A stretch of 64,000 bases of DNA, taken from contig CM073590.1 in the NCBI GenBank assembly GCA_037074705.1, forward strand, positions 236,332,101 to 236,396,100, given 5' to 3'. The translations under genes and the position numbers were made by a program. The notes under the pieces are model-generated. The model did no database searches. It saw nothing but the letters and a program-made list of their open reading frames with translations, and was not told where the DNA came from. Shown here in pieces: positions 35,171-45,977 of this stretch. Within the stretch, counting starts at the first letter, position 1, and the number at the start of each line of letters is the position of its first letter. This DNA comes from Zhengitettix transpicula. Its lineage: Eukaryota; Arthropoda; Insecta; Orthoptera; Tetrigidae.

Positions 35171-35870
35171 CCGTGCCGCCAAATTAAGATTCAGCGGGGA
35201 TTCCCATTCAAAGGAAAGAGAGAAGAAAGCCACTATAACAAAGAACACTCATTCACTCTTGCTATCGCTTTAATAAAACTGTGTTCTAAGTGGGAGGAGG
35301 GAAGAGTGGGGAGGGAACAACGTAAAACAAGCCTCATAAATTTGCAGTTTCTTGATGGTGTACGGGCGAGAGTAATCACATTCTCATTGAAATAAATGGG
35401 GCCACGCCGTTTTCTCCTGCTAATGACGAATGATCCTTAACTGCTGCCCGGGAGCAAAAACAATTTAATAAAGTCAGAATTAGAGATGAGAAAGTTTAAA
35501 ACTGAATTAACTTTATTATTCAGGCTTGCAGCGGGGGTGGTTTTGTGCTGTTAAAAAAAATCAAAAGGAATGTTTAGGGATATTTATTGGAAAATATTAA
35601 TTTAAATAAAGGAAGAAATATGTCAATGAAGATATACAAATTATTTGGGTTTTTGCATAGCCGGGGAAACAATCGAATGGATGTCAGTAACCCTCTGGAA
35701 GCGTCAAGGATTGAGTCCCTTGGCAGTTATCGTTCGAGCATCTGCAGCTGTCGTCTCGCGGCATCTGAGGACGAGTCTCCCTTCGCCGTCGTCAAGGATT
35801 CCTCGCTATCAGACGATGATGACACGTTTAGGAATTAATCCGACTCTGCCGACGGCATGTAGAAGCCGCA
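35171..35870. other. GC-richer single-copy-looking region
   Basis: Between repeats and upstream of the promoter-like cluster at 35.9 kb. An 83-codon plus frame (35587-35838) ends in an acidic SLSDDDDTFRN tail, but its first half is AT-rich and unconvincing. Not called as a gene. Confidence 0.3.
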
Positions 35871-35885
35871 GAGTCCAAAGCCCTT

Positions 35886-35980
35886 ATTGGTCGATCTTAT
35901 TGGACCAAAAATATTATTGGTCCAGGCAATCACGTGTCCTATAAAATTATATATTTCTTGACATTTCCGCGTTCTCATGG
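35886..35980 (+). promoter_or_regulatory. Promoter-like cluster: three ATTGG boxes, E-box, TATA
   Basis: ATTGG (inverted CCAAT) occurs at 35886, 35899 and 35916. A near-palindrome GGACCAAAAATATTATTGG (arms GGACCAA/TTGGTCC) spans 35902-35923, CACGTG lies at 35931-35936, and TATAAAA at 35940-35946 with a TCAT initiator-like string about 30 bp on. This order matches a Pol II core promoter reading rightward. No plus-strand coding exon is recognised downstream, and chance cannot be excluded. Confidence 0.35.
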
Positions 35981-35984
35981 ATCC

Positions 35985-37189
35985 AACTCAAAGGGTAAAA
36001 ACAGAGGACGAGACCCGATTTTTTCCCCCAGAATTATAGCGGTAACTTTCAGGTATACGACAGCCCGATTCCTTCCTCACCGAGTCATGATTCCTCCCTG
36101 CACTCCTCCGTAATCTTATCACCAAGAAATTCACCCCCCTCTCCCCCCAAAAAATCTTCCTAAAAACCCTATTCAATTAATCAAAGTGTTCAACGATTAC
36201 TAGCTTAAAATCAACGCTTTCCGGACTGGTTCTAAATTTTTACTGTAGTCAACCTTTATCCCAGAAACGCGGGCGTTGGTTTAAAAATTAAGTTGAAAAA
36301 GAAATTCGTTTATCTCACCCAATATTCCGTAAAAAATCATTTAATTTTAACTTTAAAATTTTTTAATCACCAATTCTTCTCTCACTTTAACATTTTTTAA
36401 TGACGAATTAATGTTTCAGTGGTTTATTAAGTCTATACTTAAGAAAATAAAATCATCATTTTTATTAATTACCTAACAGAACAAAATCTTTTAAATAAAA
36501 GATTTTTCTTCTATTTTTTTTAAAGAGCATACCATTTAAACAGTCTGAATTATTCAAATCGTATTTATAATACAGTTTACTTCAATTTTCATCCAACCCA
36601 GAACAGACAACCAGCGGATGTGAAAGCTTTCACAGTAAGTAGAATCAAGAGTTTAATTCAGTATATCTCGATATATGTAAATAACTTCATTGAATATTTA
36701 CTTAATGACGCAACCTACCACTAAGAAAAAAATTAAATCATATGGAGTAACTACAAAAGTAATAATAAGAAGCTAAGTATGTACAACAGCAAATATAAAA
36801 GTCTAGGACTGGTAAATATCTATATATGAAATGTCTTCAATCTGTATTGTACAGAAATATATTTTCCTAAGCTGTCATGAATTACATTGTTATTATTAAA
36901 TTTTACTATGCAATTAATAAATATAACAAGGAATGAAAAAAAATTGACGATGAAAATACATATTCATATTGGTCAGGAAGGAATCGGTATGTTTTCCTCT
37001 GGACGGCCGAGAAGGAATCGGACGATCATTATATCCCGCAGGTAGTTTTAGGATGGAATCAGGCTATGTGCAAACCAGATGAACGTTGCTGCGTGCTTCT
37101 TCCCTGACTCCAGGGATTGACTCAGTGACACGCTGGCGCCTGTCAAGTTCCAACTCAACCCTTGCTAATATTTAATAAAATTATAATCA

Positions 37190-37190
<1 letters not shown>
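35985..37190. other. Unassigned AT-rich DNA
   Basis: A 62-codon minus frame (35988-36176) without recognisable domains. The rest is AT-rich, with a short GC-richer piece at 36990-37150. Confidence 0.4.

Positions 37191-37192
<2 letters not shown>

Positions 37193-37223
<31 letters not shown>
37193..37223. repeat. (TA)n microsatellite, left flank of LTR-like copy 3
   Basis: About 30 bp of TA directly abutting the insertion; it resumes at 38165-38217 on the other side. Confidence 0.95.
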
Positions 37224-37226
<3 letters not shown>

Positions 37227-38161
37227 AATACTAATTAAGGAGGCCATTAATGACTTTAATTATTATGAATTGTTTAGCGGCACCGATCTCAAATACAACA
37301 ATGTAAAAACATAGACTAGCTTTGTCGTGAACCGCGCGCATTGTACGGGAACGTTGCAGTTGTTCGTTGTAGTCTGGATTGTACAGAGACATCGTCGATC
37401 ATAGTAAAATAAAGTTGATGAATCATTGGAGAATAGAGGCGGCCGACGGTGAAAACTTTGCAGAGAACGGTCTTTATAAAATTACCGAGATATTGCAACG
37501 TGAATATTATAAAGTAATATCAGTTTCGTCAAAATAGAACTTTGTACAATCTTCGTGGAGGAATTGTTGCGGAATAACATTGGTAAAATATTACGGAGCG
37601 GAGCAGTCATAGAAATATAAACAGTTTGTCAAAATAAAAAAAGTGATGTGTAGAATCTGTGATCAATGGCCTTTTAAGTGTTAAAAAATATAGTGTACCC
37701 AAGCCCCGAAAACTAAGTCTGGTACTAGCAGGACATTCGTAAGTACAAACCAAACTAATTACATTATGTAAACGATAGTTAAAGGTATTAATCAGGTTTC
37801 GTTCTTTTCATTTTGTTAGATTTCGTATTCTGTTCGTCTCAATTTAGTTTAGAATGGTTAATTATTTAATTGATAAATTCTTTTGTGTGTTCTTACTTAT
37901 CAAGCCCTGAGAAGAAGAGTTATTAATTTTGATTGTTTGTGTAATATAAAAGATTGTATTTTACTTTGAACGTCACAAATTATAAATAAAATATTAGTTT
38001 GTTAATTTTGTAATTATTGAATTCGGCGTGTCAACCTAGGCCAAATTATTTGTAAGAACTAAATAATCACCTGTTAAATTAATATTTGGTAAAGTGAAAG
38101 CTTTCTTTAAATCTTAACCATCGTTAATTAATTTTTTGTTAAATAGCTTCTTTTAATCATT

Positions 38162-38164
<3 letters not shown>
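37224..38164 (+). mobile_element. LTR-like repeat copy 3
   Basis: TGTAATACTAATTAAGG...AATCATTACA, with ATAT on both sides inside a split (TA)n tract. Landmarks: AATTGTTTAGCGGCACCG near the start, CTGGTACTAGCAGGAC (diverged TGGTACCAG) near 37718, a strong donor-like TTCGTAAGTAC at about 37738, a block near AAGCCCTGAGAAGAAGAG, and AATTCGGCGTGTCAACCTAGG near 38022. 941 bp, no coding content. Confidence 0.8.

Positions 38165-38217
<53 letters not shown>
38165..38217. repeat. (TA)n microsatellite, right flank of LTR-like copy 3
   Basis: About 52 bp of alternating TA. Confidence 0.95.
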
Positions 38218-38219
<2 letters not shown>

Positions 38220-39035
38220 CTTCTTTTAACTATAGCACTACAGGCTACCGGCACATTCAATACATACAGTATTTTATAAGTCACATAATGTAACAGATTT
38301 ATAATAAAATACAAGTAATTATTTTTCGTTTCTGTACTTTTGATGTCAATGATGTCTGTTTCTTCCTGTCACTATTATAATCTGAGTTAATCGTAAAGTA
38401 CCACTGGGCCAGTCGTACCAATTATATAAAAAAAACCTATTGAGACCATTGAAATACTGGAAATCGTTGTCCCGGTTCACTAAAAGAGGAGGATAACATT
38501 AACTTAAGTGAGAATATTCGACTTAACTTTTCTCAATCTGTTCATAAAAGACTGAAGCCATCTCACGAGAAACTTTTTCTATATATTCACCCGTGAAAAC
38601 CGTTTCTCTGTCCACCGCCTCTCTTTTCTCAAATTTTTTTTTGCATAAATATTTAAATTTGGCTGGATAATGACACTAAACGTATGGAAAGTTATTGGAA
38701 AGTGTGAGTATATGTGTTAAATAAACAAAACCTGCCAACAATTCAGACACAATTTAGCAGAACATTTCGTCTCTTTTCTTGAAAGTTCCTCAGATGCACT
38801 AATTATAAAATAATCAATTTGGCATTGCTGAAGTCTACAGGTAATAAAATTAAAAATTAACGTCAAAAAAAAAATACAGACAAAGAAGTGATGATGCTTT
38901 GTATCTTTCTTCAGGTGTTTGTATGGTATGTATATCAGCTAAAGCTACGAAAAAAATAATTTCCTGTTATTTTAAAAAATACTTCCTTTCTTAAGAGTAA
39001 TTTAAGTAAAAGTGTTCTTTTCCCGCACATATTTT
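38220..39035. other. AT-rich DNA
   Basis: No recognised feature. Confidence 0.45.
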
Positions 39036-39037
39036 AG

Positions 39038-39345
39038 TTCCAGGTCTTCTTGAGATTATTCCAACCTGATTATTTAATTATATTATTATTTTATACCATT
39101 AAATTGCTGATGACATGTTTGGAAAATTTAGTTATTGCTTTATTGTGATGCCAAATAAATTTAAATAATATCTAATTTAAATTTCGAATGTTCCAGGTCT
39201 TTTTGAGATTTTTTCCACCCTGATTATTTAATTATTATTATTATTTTATATAATTAAATTGTTGCTGATATGTTGGCAAGTTTATTTATTGCTTTAATGT
39301 GATGCCAAATAAATTTAAATAATAACTCATTTATATTTCGTATTT
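39038..39345. repeat. Tandem duplication of a unit of about 153 bp
   Basis: Two units starting TTCCAGGTCTT(C/T)TTGAGATT (about 39040 and 39193), each continuing CCTGATTATTTAATTAT...AAATTGTTGCTGAT...GCAAGTTTA...TGTGATGCCAAATAAATTTAAATAAT. A third copy lies at 40722-40868. Confidence 0.8.
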
Positions 39346-39349
39346 ATAA

Positions 39350-40490
39350 GAATAATACGAACCAGAGAAATATGTTTTTCAGGCATGAAATTTCTGTCAC
39401 TGAACATTGAAAGTGACATATAGTATATTTAAATTCATGACGAATTCAATTTTTTCATATTTATATACTTACATTTACATTTTAGTTTAGTTGGTAGATA
39501 CATGGTTACATTGGCAATTTTAAGTTTTTTTTCAGTTACATGAAAAAGGAAAGACCAGTCAGTCGACGATTTCCTGACGGAATTCTCGTAAATTCTTGTT
39601 TTATACAAGTGAAAAAAAAATTTTATTGCCTGAAAAAGAAAATTAGTTTTCTGAGTCTTTATGACAGGAACTTTATTGCTTAAGTTTTCGTGGCGTAAAT
39701 TATGTTTAGGCCCCGAAACTAAGTGCTGACGGATCCCTTGAATTTCCCATAAGGTGGCCCTGTCCAAGGTGGCGTGCCAATGTCGATCATACGTTTTCAA
39801 TAATAAATGCGCCACGAAACAAGCAACGACATGCTTGTCCTAGGGGGTAGTAATGAAAAACCCCAAACTACTAGAGCACAAATAGTTTTGACAGCCTTAG
39901 AAACAACGCTATCAAATGACAAACACACCCCGGCCGAGAGGGGGGGGGGACAGACCTTAAGACAATTAAAGCTAATATCCCCCCCAAAAATTATGAGAAT
40001 AAAATTCTTGAAACGCCATCTCAAATAATCTCTATGCTTTTTTTCCCCTAATTAAAGTAAGTGGATAAAAGCTTATCTCGTAGAGACAATATGACGGAAT
40101 GTTATTGGGTTTCCATGGTAACGAGAAATGAACATGACGTGCGTGATATTTACACGTTCACAATCAATTAATACTAATCTAATCTAAATACACCTGGTGG
40201 AAATCGAAAGTAAAAAAAAATAGAAATTTAAAGTAAGAGTAGCTTATGATAATATTATCTTCATATAATTACGTTAATATTATAAATAATATTATTTTAT
40301 AAATTGAGTTATTATGATCATAAATTTAAATCAAAAGTAACAATAGAAATTTCAAGAAAAATATTTTTCCAATAGATTATTAATAACCCGTAAACCGTTA
40401 GAGATATTGAATTTAAAACCTTCTCCATCGTGTTCCTGCCCTCCATTTTCCATACGGAAAACGCCTCATTTAAACATATATTAAGAAAAT
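39350..40490. other. Unassigned DNA
   Basis: A 126-codon minus frame (39435-39815) and overlapping frames at 39797-40028 on both strands lack recognisable domains. A G-rich run lies near 39940. No gene call. Confidence 0.35.
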
Positions 40491-40496
40491 ATTTCG

Positions 40497-40598
40497 TTAC
40501 CATAGAAACATGACATAAGCAAAACTGTACAGGAACTTCGTCGATGATGAAAAGATTTTTTAAATGTTAGTTATAATATTCGTTAATTTATTTTATAT
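40497..40598. repeat. Dispersed ~100-bp repeat, copy 1
   Basis: TTACCATAGAAACATGACATAA...AGGAACTTCGTCG...GAAAAGATTTTTTAAATGTT...ATTAATTTA-type sequence, recurring at 40913-41013 and, diverged, at 45715-45840. Confidence 0.7.
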
Positions 40599-40656
40599 AC
40601 GCTATATAAGTTTTTTTTCAAAATAACATTACAAATATCTACCAAAACGCTTTTTT

Positions 40657-40667
<11 letters not shown>

Positions 40668-40706
<39 letters not shown>
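40668..40706. repeat. (AT)n microsatellite
   Basis: About 38 bp of alternating AT beside the third copy of the 153-bp unit. Confidence 0.95.
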
Positions 40707-40707
<1 letters not shown>

Positions 40708-40721
40708 CTAATTTTACATAT

Positions 40722-40868
40722 TTCAGTTCCAGGTCTTTTTGAGGTTTTTACACCCTAATTATTTAATTATATTATTACTTTATACTATTAAATTGTTGCT
40801 GACAGGTTGGCAAGTTTATTTATGGCTTCAATTTGATGTGAAATAAATTTAAATAATATCTCATATAT
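40722..40868. repeat. Dispersed copy of the 153-bp unit
   Basis: CAGTTCCAGGTCTTTTTGAGG...AAATTGTTGCTGACAGG...AAATAAATTTAAATAATATCTC, homologous to 39038-39345. Confidence 0.75.
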
Positions 40869-40912
40869 ATGTTATATATATATATCAAAAATTTAAAACA
40901 AATTATCATTTT

Positions 40913-41013
40913 TTTACCATAGAAACATGACATAAACTAACGTGAACAGGAACTTCTTCGCTGAAAAGATTTTTTAAATGTTGGTTATAATATTAGTTAA
41001 TTTATTTCATTAA
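40913..41013. repeat. Dispersed ~100-bp repeat, copy 2
   Basis: TTACCATAGAAACATGACATAA...CAGGAACTTCTTCGCTG...GATTTTTTAAATGTTGG; same orientation as copy 1. Copies 1 and 2 bracket the 40.7-kb unit, so the two repeats may be parts of one larger element. Confidence 0.7.
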
Positions 41014-41132
41014 GTAAAACAGACGTGAAATAAAATGTTATTTAAAATTAAATTATTTTTCTCCAATTTCAGAAGCGCATGGATTTGAAGTCGTAACTCA
41101 TTACATTGATAAACAAAATATTTTACTGCTTC

Positions 41133-41138
<6 letters not shown>

Positions 41139-41171
<33 letters not shown>
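41139..41171. repeat. (AT)n microsatellite, left flank of LTR-like copy 4
   Basis: About 32 bp of AT abutting the insertion. Confidence 0.95.
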
Positions 41172-41174
<3 letters not shown>

Positions 41175-42097
41175 AATGCCAATTAATTAAGCCATTAATT
41201 GTTTTTAATTCATTTAAATTGTTAGCGAATAAATGAATGTTAGCGGTATTTTGAGCGACCAAAAGCGACAACAGCGCTGAGCTCTGTTGCTTTGATGAAA
41301 TGCCGAAATGGAAATGCGCGCTAAAAACTCGGGAGGCACTAGGATAGGCAGTTGACTGCTAAGCATTGCAAGGAGATGGACAAGTAATAAAACTTGAGCA
41401 GAGACTAGACGTCGTTAATGATTTACCAGTTAAAGTTGTGAATTAATACAAAGGAAAACATTCACGGATGCATTGCAGCGTAAATATTGGAAAGTAAGAG
41501 CAGTTTTTGTCAGAATAGAACGTTCCAAAAATCTTCGTGGAGAAATTGTTCCAGGAGAACATTGGAACGGAGCAGTCAACGGAATACAGCAAATCTTGCC
41601 AAATTTTAAAGTGAAGTGTAGCATCAGTAAAAACCAAGGCCTGATATTATAAAATTAAAGTGTGTAAAATTGATTGTTCTGGTACCAGACAGACGCTCCG
41701 TAAGTAACATAACTTGGATAAATTTGTAAACTATAATTAAAAGGGTAAAGACACATTTCGTTCAGAGTTCATTTAGTTCAGCTTTCATTCCACTTATATA
41801 TTGTTTTTTTATATTTTGAATTGTTAATAGTCAAATTATACATTTATCGTGTCCCAATTATCAAACCTAGTGATGACCCTGAGATTAAGATATTTACAAC
41901 ATATTGGATTGTAAATATTCATGTGTATTCACTGGAACAACATAAACTGTAAATAATTAAAGTAAAGTTTTGTAAATTTTGATCAAAGACCAGGGCTAAT
42001 AATGTGAATTTTTAAGAATTAAAAAAACTTTAAATATTAATAAATCTTATTAATAATTCCTTTAAAATTAATTGTAACCTACTTGTTGAATATTACA
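41172..42097 (+). mobile_element. LTR-like repeat copy 4
   Basis: TGTAATGCCAATTAATTAAG...TTGAATATTACA, with ATAT at 41168-41171 and 42098-42101. It contains AAATTGTTAGCG, TGGTACCAG (41680-41688), GACGCTCCGTAAGTAAC (a perfect GTAAGT donor), and TATCAAACCTAGTGATGACCCTGAGAT. 926 bp. Small minus frames near 41430-41637 are not conserved in other copies. The last 45 bp are repeated in inverted form downstream. Confidence 0.82.
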
Positions 42098-42153
42098 ATA
42101 TATATATATATATATATTGTAATTTTCAACAAGTAGGGTTACAATTAATTTTA

Positions 42154-42187
<34 letters not shown>

Positions 42188-42218
42188 TGTAATTTTCAAC
42201 AAGTAGGGTTACAATTAA

Positions 42219-42260
<42 letters not shown>

Positions 42261-42296
42261 AATATTCAACAAGTAGGGTTACAATTAATTTTAAAG

Positions 42297-42334
<38 letters not shown>
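42098..42334. repeat. Three inverted copies of an LTR terminus separated by (TA)n
   Basis: TTGTAATTTTCAACAAGTAG... (37 bp) occurs at 42117-42153 and 42187-42223, and as TTGTAATATTCAACAAGTAG... at 42257-42293. Each is the reverse complement of the right end of LTR-like copy 4 (42061-42100), with TA tracts between. The third continues into AAAGGAAT, matching further into the LTR (42053-42060). Confidence 0.9.
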
Positions 42335-42338
<4 letters not shown>

Positions 42339-42430
42339 TACAGTTTAATGTCGCATTAACCTTTTGGTCATTAGCGACTTAAATCTGTTAAGTTCTACAT
42401 TTGTATAACATTTAAATTACTTTATACAAC

Positions 42431-42664
42431 TCAGTTTTCATCGTAACGTCTATGAGGTTGTTTATTGCTGCTGATGAGTTGCAAATCTCCATCATTGATG
42501 GTTAATCTTCTTATCTCGCTATATTTGGGGCAGTCAAAGAGGACATGATTTCCATCATATATGATTTGATATGTAATTTGTCTTCCATGATTATTCTTTT
42601 TTGATATGTTGATCAGTATATCTTTACAGTTAAACAAAAAAACATTGAGAAGGATTGGTGACAA
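42431..42664 (-). pseudogene. Possible non-LTR retrotransposon C-terminal fragment
   Basis: A 77-codon frame whose centre reads GNHVLFDCPKYSEIRRL. H-x-LF-x-CP-x-Y-x-x-x-R is the pattern of the C-terminal HxxxxC motif following the RT domain in several non-LTR clades (Jockey/I/R1 type). The rest is not recognisable and the ends are AT-rich. Probably a decayed fragment; chance similarity is possible. Confidence 0.4.
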
Positions 42665-42944
42665 ATTGGTTTCTTTCTCGTAAAATGGTTTCCAAAGTCA
42701 TACACATGTAAGTTAATCTTCTTAAGTTCGTAAATTTCCAATTAATATTATTTTTAAAATGCCGTATGATTTTTCTGTTATCTCCATTTATATAATATTT
42801 CAATTATTAATCTTCGGGGAAAACAACCCTTGAAATTTTAATATTTATTTAAGTATGAACCGTTCACTTAAAAAAGAAGTCGTACTAAATCGTTGGTGAT
42901 TTGGTTGGATAGAATAATAAGTAAAAAAAGGTGAAGAAGGAAGA

Positions 42945-43060
42945 ATTTAATGAATAAGAAAGACAGCCAAATACAGACATAAAAGGTAATATAAAGACCA
43001 AACAACGTTTCTGGGATCCTTGTACCTTTCGTTAGGTGCTAAGAAGAGCCTAGAGCGACA
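42945..43060 (-). repeat. Penelope-like terminal repeat with hammerhead-like core
   Basis: AATGAATAAGAAAGACAGCCAAATACAGAC then, on the minus strand from 43039 to 43002, CTAACGA, AAGGTACAAGGATCC, CAGAAACGTTGTT. The first box is mutated (CTAACGA), so activity is unlikely. It continues into CTAAGAAGAGCCTAGAGCGAC as in other PLE ends. Confidence 0.65.
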
Positions 43061-43064
43061 CAAC

Positions 43065-44030
43065 TGCAACACTATAAACGTTAAATTAATTTGGCTATGT
43101 TTCATATTTATTATTTTCAGTCAGAGGTAAGTTTTATCATTTTAAGGAAGTAAATGTGGACTCGAGGAATGTAAATAAAGAAGTATAAATCCACTGAATA
43201 CAAATAAATTTTATTTTAATCCAAAACTGGCTTTGGACTCTTCTTCTTAATTATTTATTTCCGTGGACATTAACTTTAACCTCCTGTTCTAGTAAACACA
43301 ATCACTTTACTACTCGTGTTCTGTGACGTGTATCGGCACTCCTTTGAAGTTAAATTAATTTGTAACTTAAAACGACACGTTTCAATTATAAATTCCGTTT
43401 AAAATTTGCAAGGTCGTAGTTAATTATTTAGTCTCATATGATATTACTTTCTGTCTGACCTTCTTGTTTTAATGTAATTATTTTTTTTTCTTATCGTGAT
43501 AAAGGAAGGAGATTTAAGTAAATGAATATTTGTCAAAGAAAAATTTTGTTGATTGATACGAGAAAAAAAAAGGTAAAGGTATAAATTTAAAACACAGATG
43601 TATTTTTTTTTGTTAAAAAAAATTTATTTTTTCTTCAATATTTTAACATTCTTAGAACGGAACGTAAACGTAAGATGAGACAAGCCACGCCTCTTATTAA
43701 TAATCCTTGCAGTCGGAGCCTTCGGAATTGCACTTGCTGTTATTTGTGTTTCAGCTATCATGTAGATGTTGAACGAGAAGGTGGGTGGGAGGGCGGTGGC
43801 GGAGGTGGGGGGGGGGTGGAAAATTATGGGCGCTGGGAAAAGCAAGCAGCTAGGATTCAATTTGGAGCAATGGCGAGATCAATAAGCGGCCCGAATTAGG
43901 ATACAATGACGGCACCGTGCCAAGTTTTCTTATTGCTTCTGCGAGATGGAATTCCTTTTACTGCAGCAACTGAGAAAGCTGCAGGCTTCTGATAAGCCCC
44001 GATGACTCTACGCGGGAAATGGTCATGCGT
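43065..44030. other. Unassigned DNA with G-rich and purine-biased stretch
   Basis: 43640-44030 is GC-richer. Overlapping frames on both strands (43624-43860 minus, 43675-43899 plus) depend on a G-rich low-complexity run (43780-43820). No domain recognised. Confidence 0.35.
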
Positions 44031-44033
44031 GTC

Positions 44034-44061
44034 CCTCTCTCTCTCTCTCTCTGTCTCTCTA
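44034..44061. repeat. (CT)n microsatellite
   Basis: CTCTCTCT run interrupted once by G. Confidence 0.9.
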
Positions 44062-44254
44062 AAAAAACGGGCCGAAAATGTTTTAATCATGACTCCAATT
44101 TCCACCGAAAGAAAAGGAAAACCGAGTGCTTTAAGAAGGAATTACGGTCAATTAGATTAAGTTTTATTTTTCTGAGCTGGGGGATGTAATAAGGAGTTCT
44201 TGAAAACTGAGCGACCTCATAACGGTAAATTTTCACAATCCTAAAAACAATTTT

Positions 44255-44315
44255 GGGAGAGAGAGAGAGAGGGGGGGGGGAGAGGGGGGGGGAGAGAGGG
44301 AGAGAGAGAGAGAGG

Positions 44316-44387
<72 letters not shown>
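44255..44387. repeat. 133-nt homopurine (GA)n/G-run tract
   Basis: Uninterrupted purines on the plus strand, mainly GA repeats with G8-G10 runs in the first third. Frames here (ERERER or SLSLSL) are repeat translations, not genes. Confidence 0.95.
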
Positions 44388-44389
<2 letters not shown>

Positions 44390-44390
<1 letters not shown>

Positions 44391-45050
44391 ATTACTAGAC
44401 ACGCCCCAGTTAAAAATACGAAACACGGCGAGTAAAATGGTGATTAACATTCAACCAGAAAATATATTGACTCCATTGCAGTGAGAAAAGTAAAAGAATT
44501 CCTTAGCTTACAGAAAATAAAATTGACAATCGAAATTGGACAGAAAAAAAGAGATTTACTCTCTGAACGAAACAGAATATAAAATGGTTAAAAATAAAAC
44601 TCTTTGGAAATTTTTCTGATATATTTTTCAAATCGTTTTAAAATTAGTCACATGGATCCTGAGAGTTCCGGGTAGTGCTGTTTTTTTTTCTCTACACGTC
44701 TATTTTAAAATAATTATGGTAATAAACATTTCGTGTACTGTACCCGAGATTAGTTTTCATTACGCTAAGTTCTTTGTGTTAATGTGAAACCACTAAATGT
44801 AATTAGTTTATGGATTGAAGTAGGTTTACGTTGACGTTTTTTTTCTAAAGAAAAGAAAATTAATCAACACTGGAAGCCAAAAATGGAATCACAGGAATTT
44901 ATGTTTCAGTTTTGGTCAACTTAATAAATTCAGTCTAGCTTCTTAGGTTAATTCGTCTGACGACATTCAGTTGGGTACGAATATTAAACTAAATAATGAA
45001 TGATTAACACTGATTTAGGAAAACACGAAACCAGTAGACCAGAAATCGTA
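44390..45050. other. AT-rich DNA
   Basis: No recognised feature. Confidence 0.45.
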
Positions 45051-45055
45051 GGGTA

Positions 45056-45141
45056 AGAGGCTACATGAGGGTAATTCACATTGTAGCAACTTCCCTTTAA
45101 TAGCATAGGAAGGGATTCGAAAGAGGGGATGCGGAACGGTA
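45056..45141 (-). mobile_element. A-tailed retroposon copy 17, tail-proximal fragment
   Basis: GAGGCTACATGAGGGTAATTCACATTG...TAGCATAGGAAGGGATTCG...GGATGCGGAACGG, about 85 bp of the 3' end in minus orientation. Confidence 0.75.
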
Positions 45142-45144
45142 AAT

Positions 45145-45505
45145 ATTATAGGATTTACTGAATATGAAATAAAATTTTACGTCGAGGAGTTTTTCTGAAC
45201 GTGCGAATCTAGTCTGTCATTTTCAGGGACCGACCTGGTAAAGACTATTAACAAATATACAACTATAAAATTTGAAACTTTCTTTCCGACCGCATAGTTT
45301 ACGTTTATATTCCTTATATAAGATGACTGGAATAAAGTACCGGGAACGAAGTAACCGAAGTAATTATAATTAAGGTACCCGAAAAGACGGCAACAGTCAG
45401 AGGAAGACAGGGTTACAGCTATTTAATAAGCACTTTGAACATGTAATCAAGGAAGTTAAAAAGAAATATACGAAAGAGGTAATAATTCAAAAAGGAATAA
45501 AAAAT
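45145..45505. other. Unassigned DNA
   Basis: Mixed composition; nothing recognised. Confidence 0.4.
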
Positions 45506-45509
45506 TAAA

Positions 45510-45600
45510 AAATATTACGTCTGATTTAAAAATTAATAATAACAAGAAAGGGAGCCAAATACAGACAAAAAAAAGTGATAATATAAAATTTGAAACGAAA
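45510..45600 (-). repeat. Penelope-like terminal repeat fragment
   Basis: ACGTCTGATTTAAAAATTAATAATAA...GAGCCAAATACAGACAAAAAAAAGTGATAATATAAA: the outer end only, stopping just before the hammerhead-like part. Confidence 0.6.
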
Positions 45601-45714
45601 TAATTAAATAATCTTTCAATTTAATAAGAATTTGAACCTAGTTAAAGCTACAAAACATTTAAAATATTAATAAAATTGTATCAAAAGGCAGCGAAAAAAT
45701 TTGTAAAATTCGGT

Positions 45715-45840
45715 TACCGTGGAAACATAACGTAAACCACCTGATAAGGTACAAAAATGTACAGAAACATCGTTGAAAAAGTAATATTTTTAAAATGGCC
45801 GCTTTAATATTAGTCTAATTTACTTTATTAAATAAAAGAG
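45715..45840. repeat. Dispersed ~100-bp repeat, copy 3 (diverged)
   Basis: TTACCGTGGAAACATAACGTAAA...TGTACAGAAACATCGTTGAAAAAG...TTTAAAATGG matches copies at 40.5 and 40.9 kb. Confidence 0.55.
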
Positions 45841-45977
45841 ACTAAATAAAGTTAAATATCTGTAGCGGAAATTCGCATGTTGGCAACAGAGAGTTTAGAT
45901 AACGCCGTCACAGAGGTTTCACACGCGGCAGCAGAGAGTAAATGATATCGCTGAAAGAATTTAGTATCGTCTTATTG

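Noticed and set aside
44241..44450. Ser-Leu or Arg-Glu repeat proteins
   Set aside because: Direct translation of the (GA)n/(CT)n tract.
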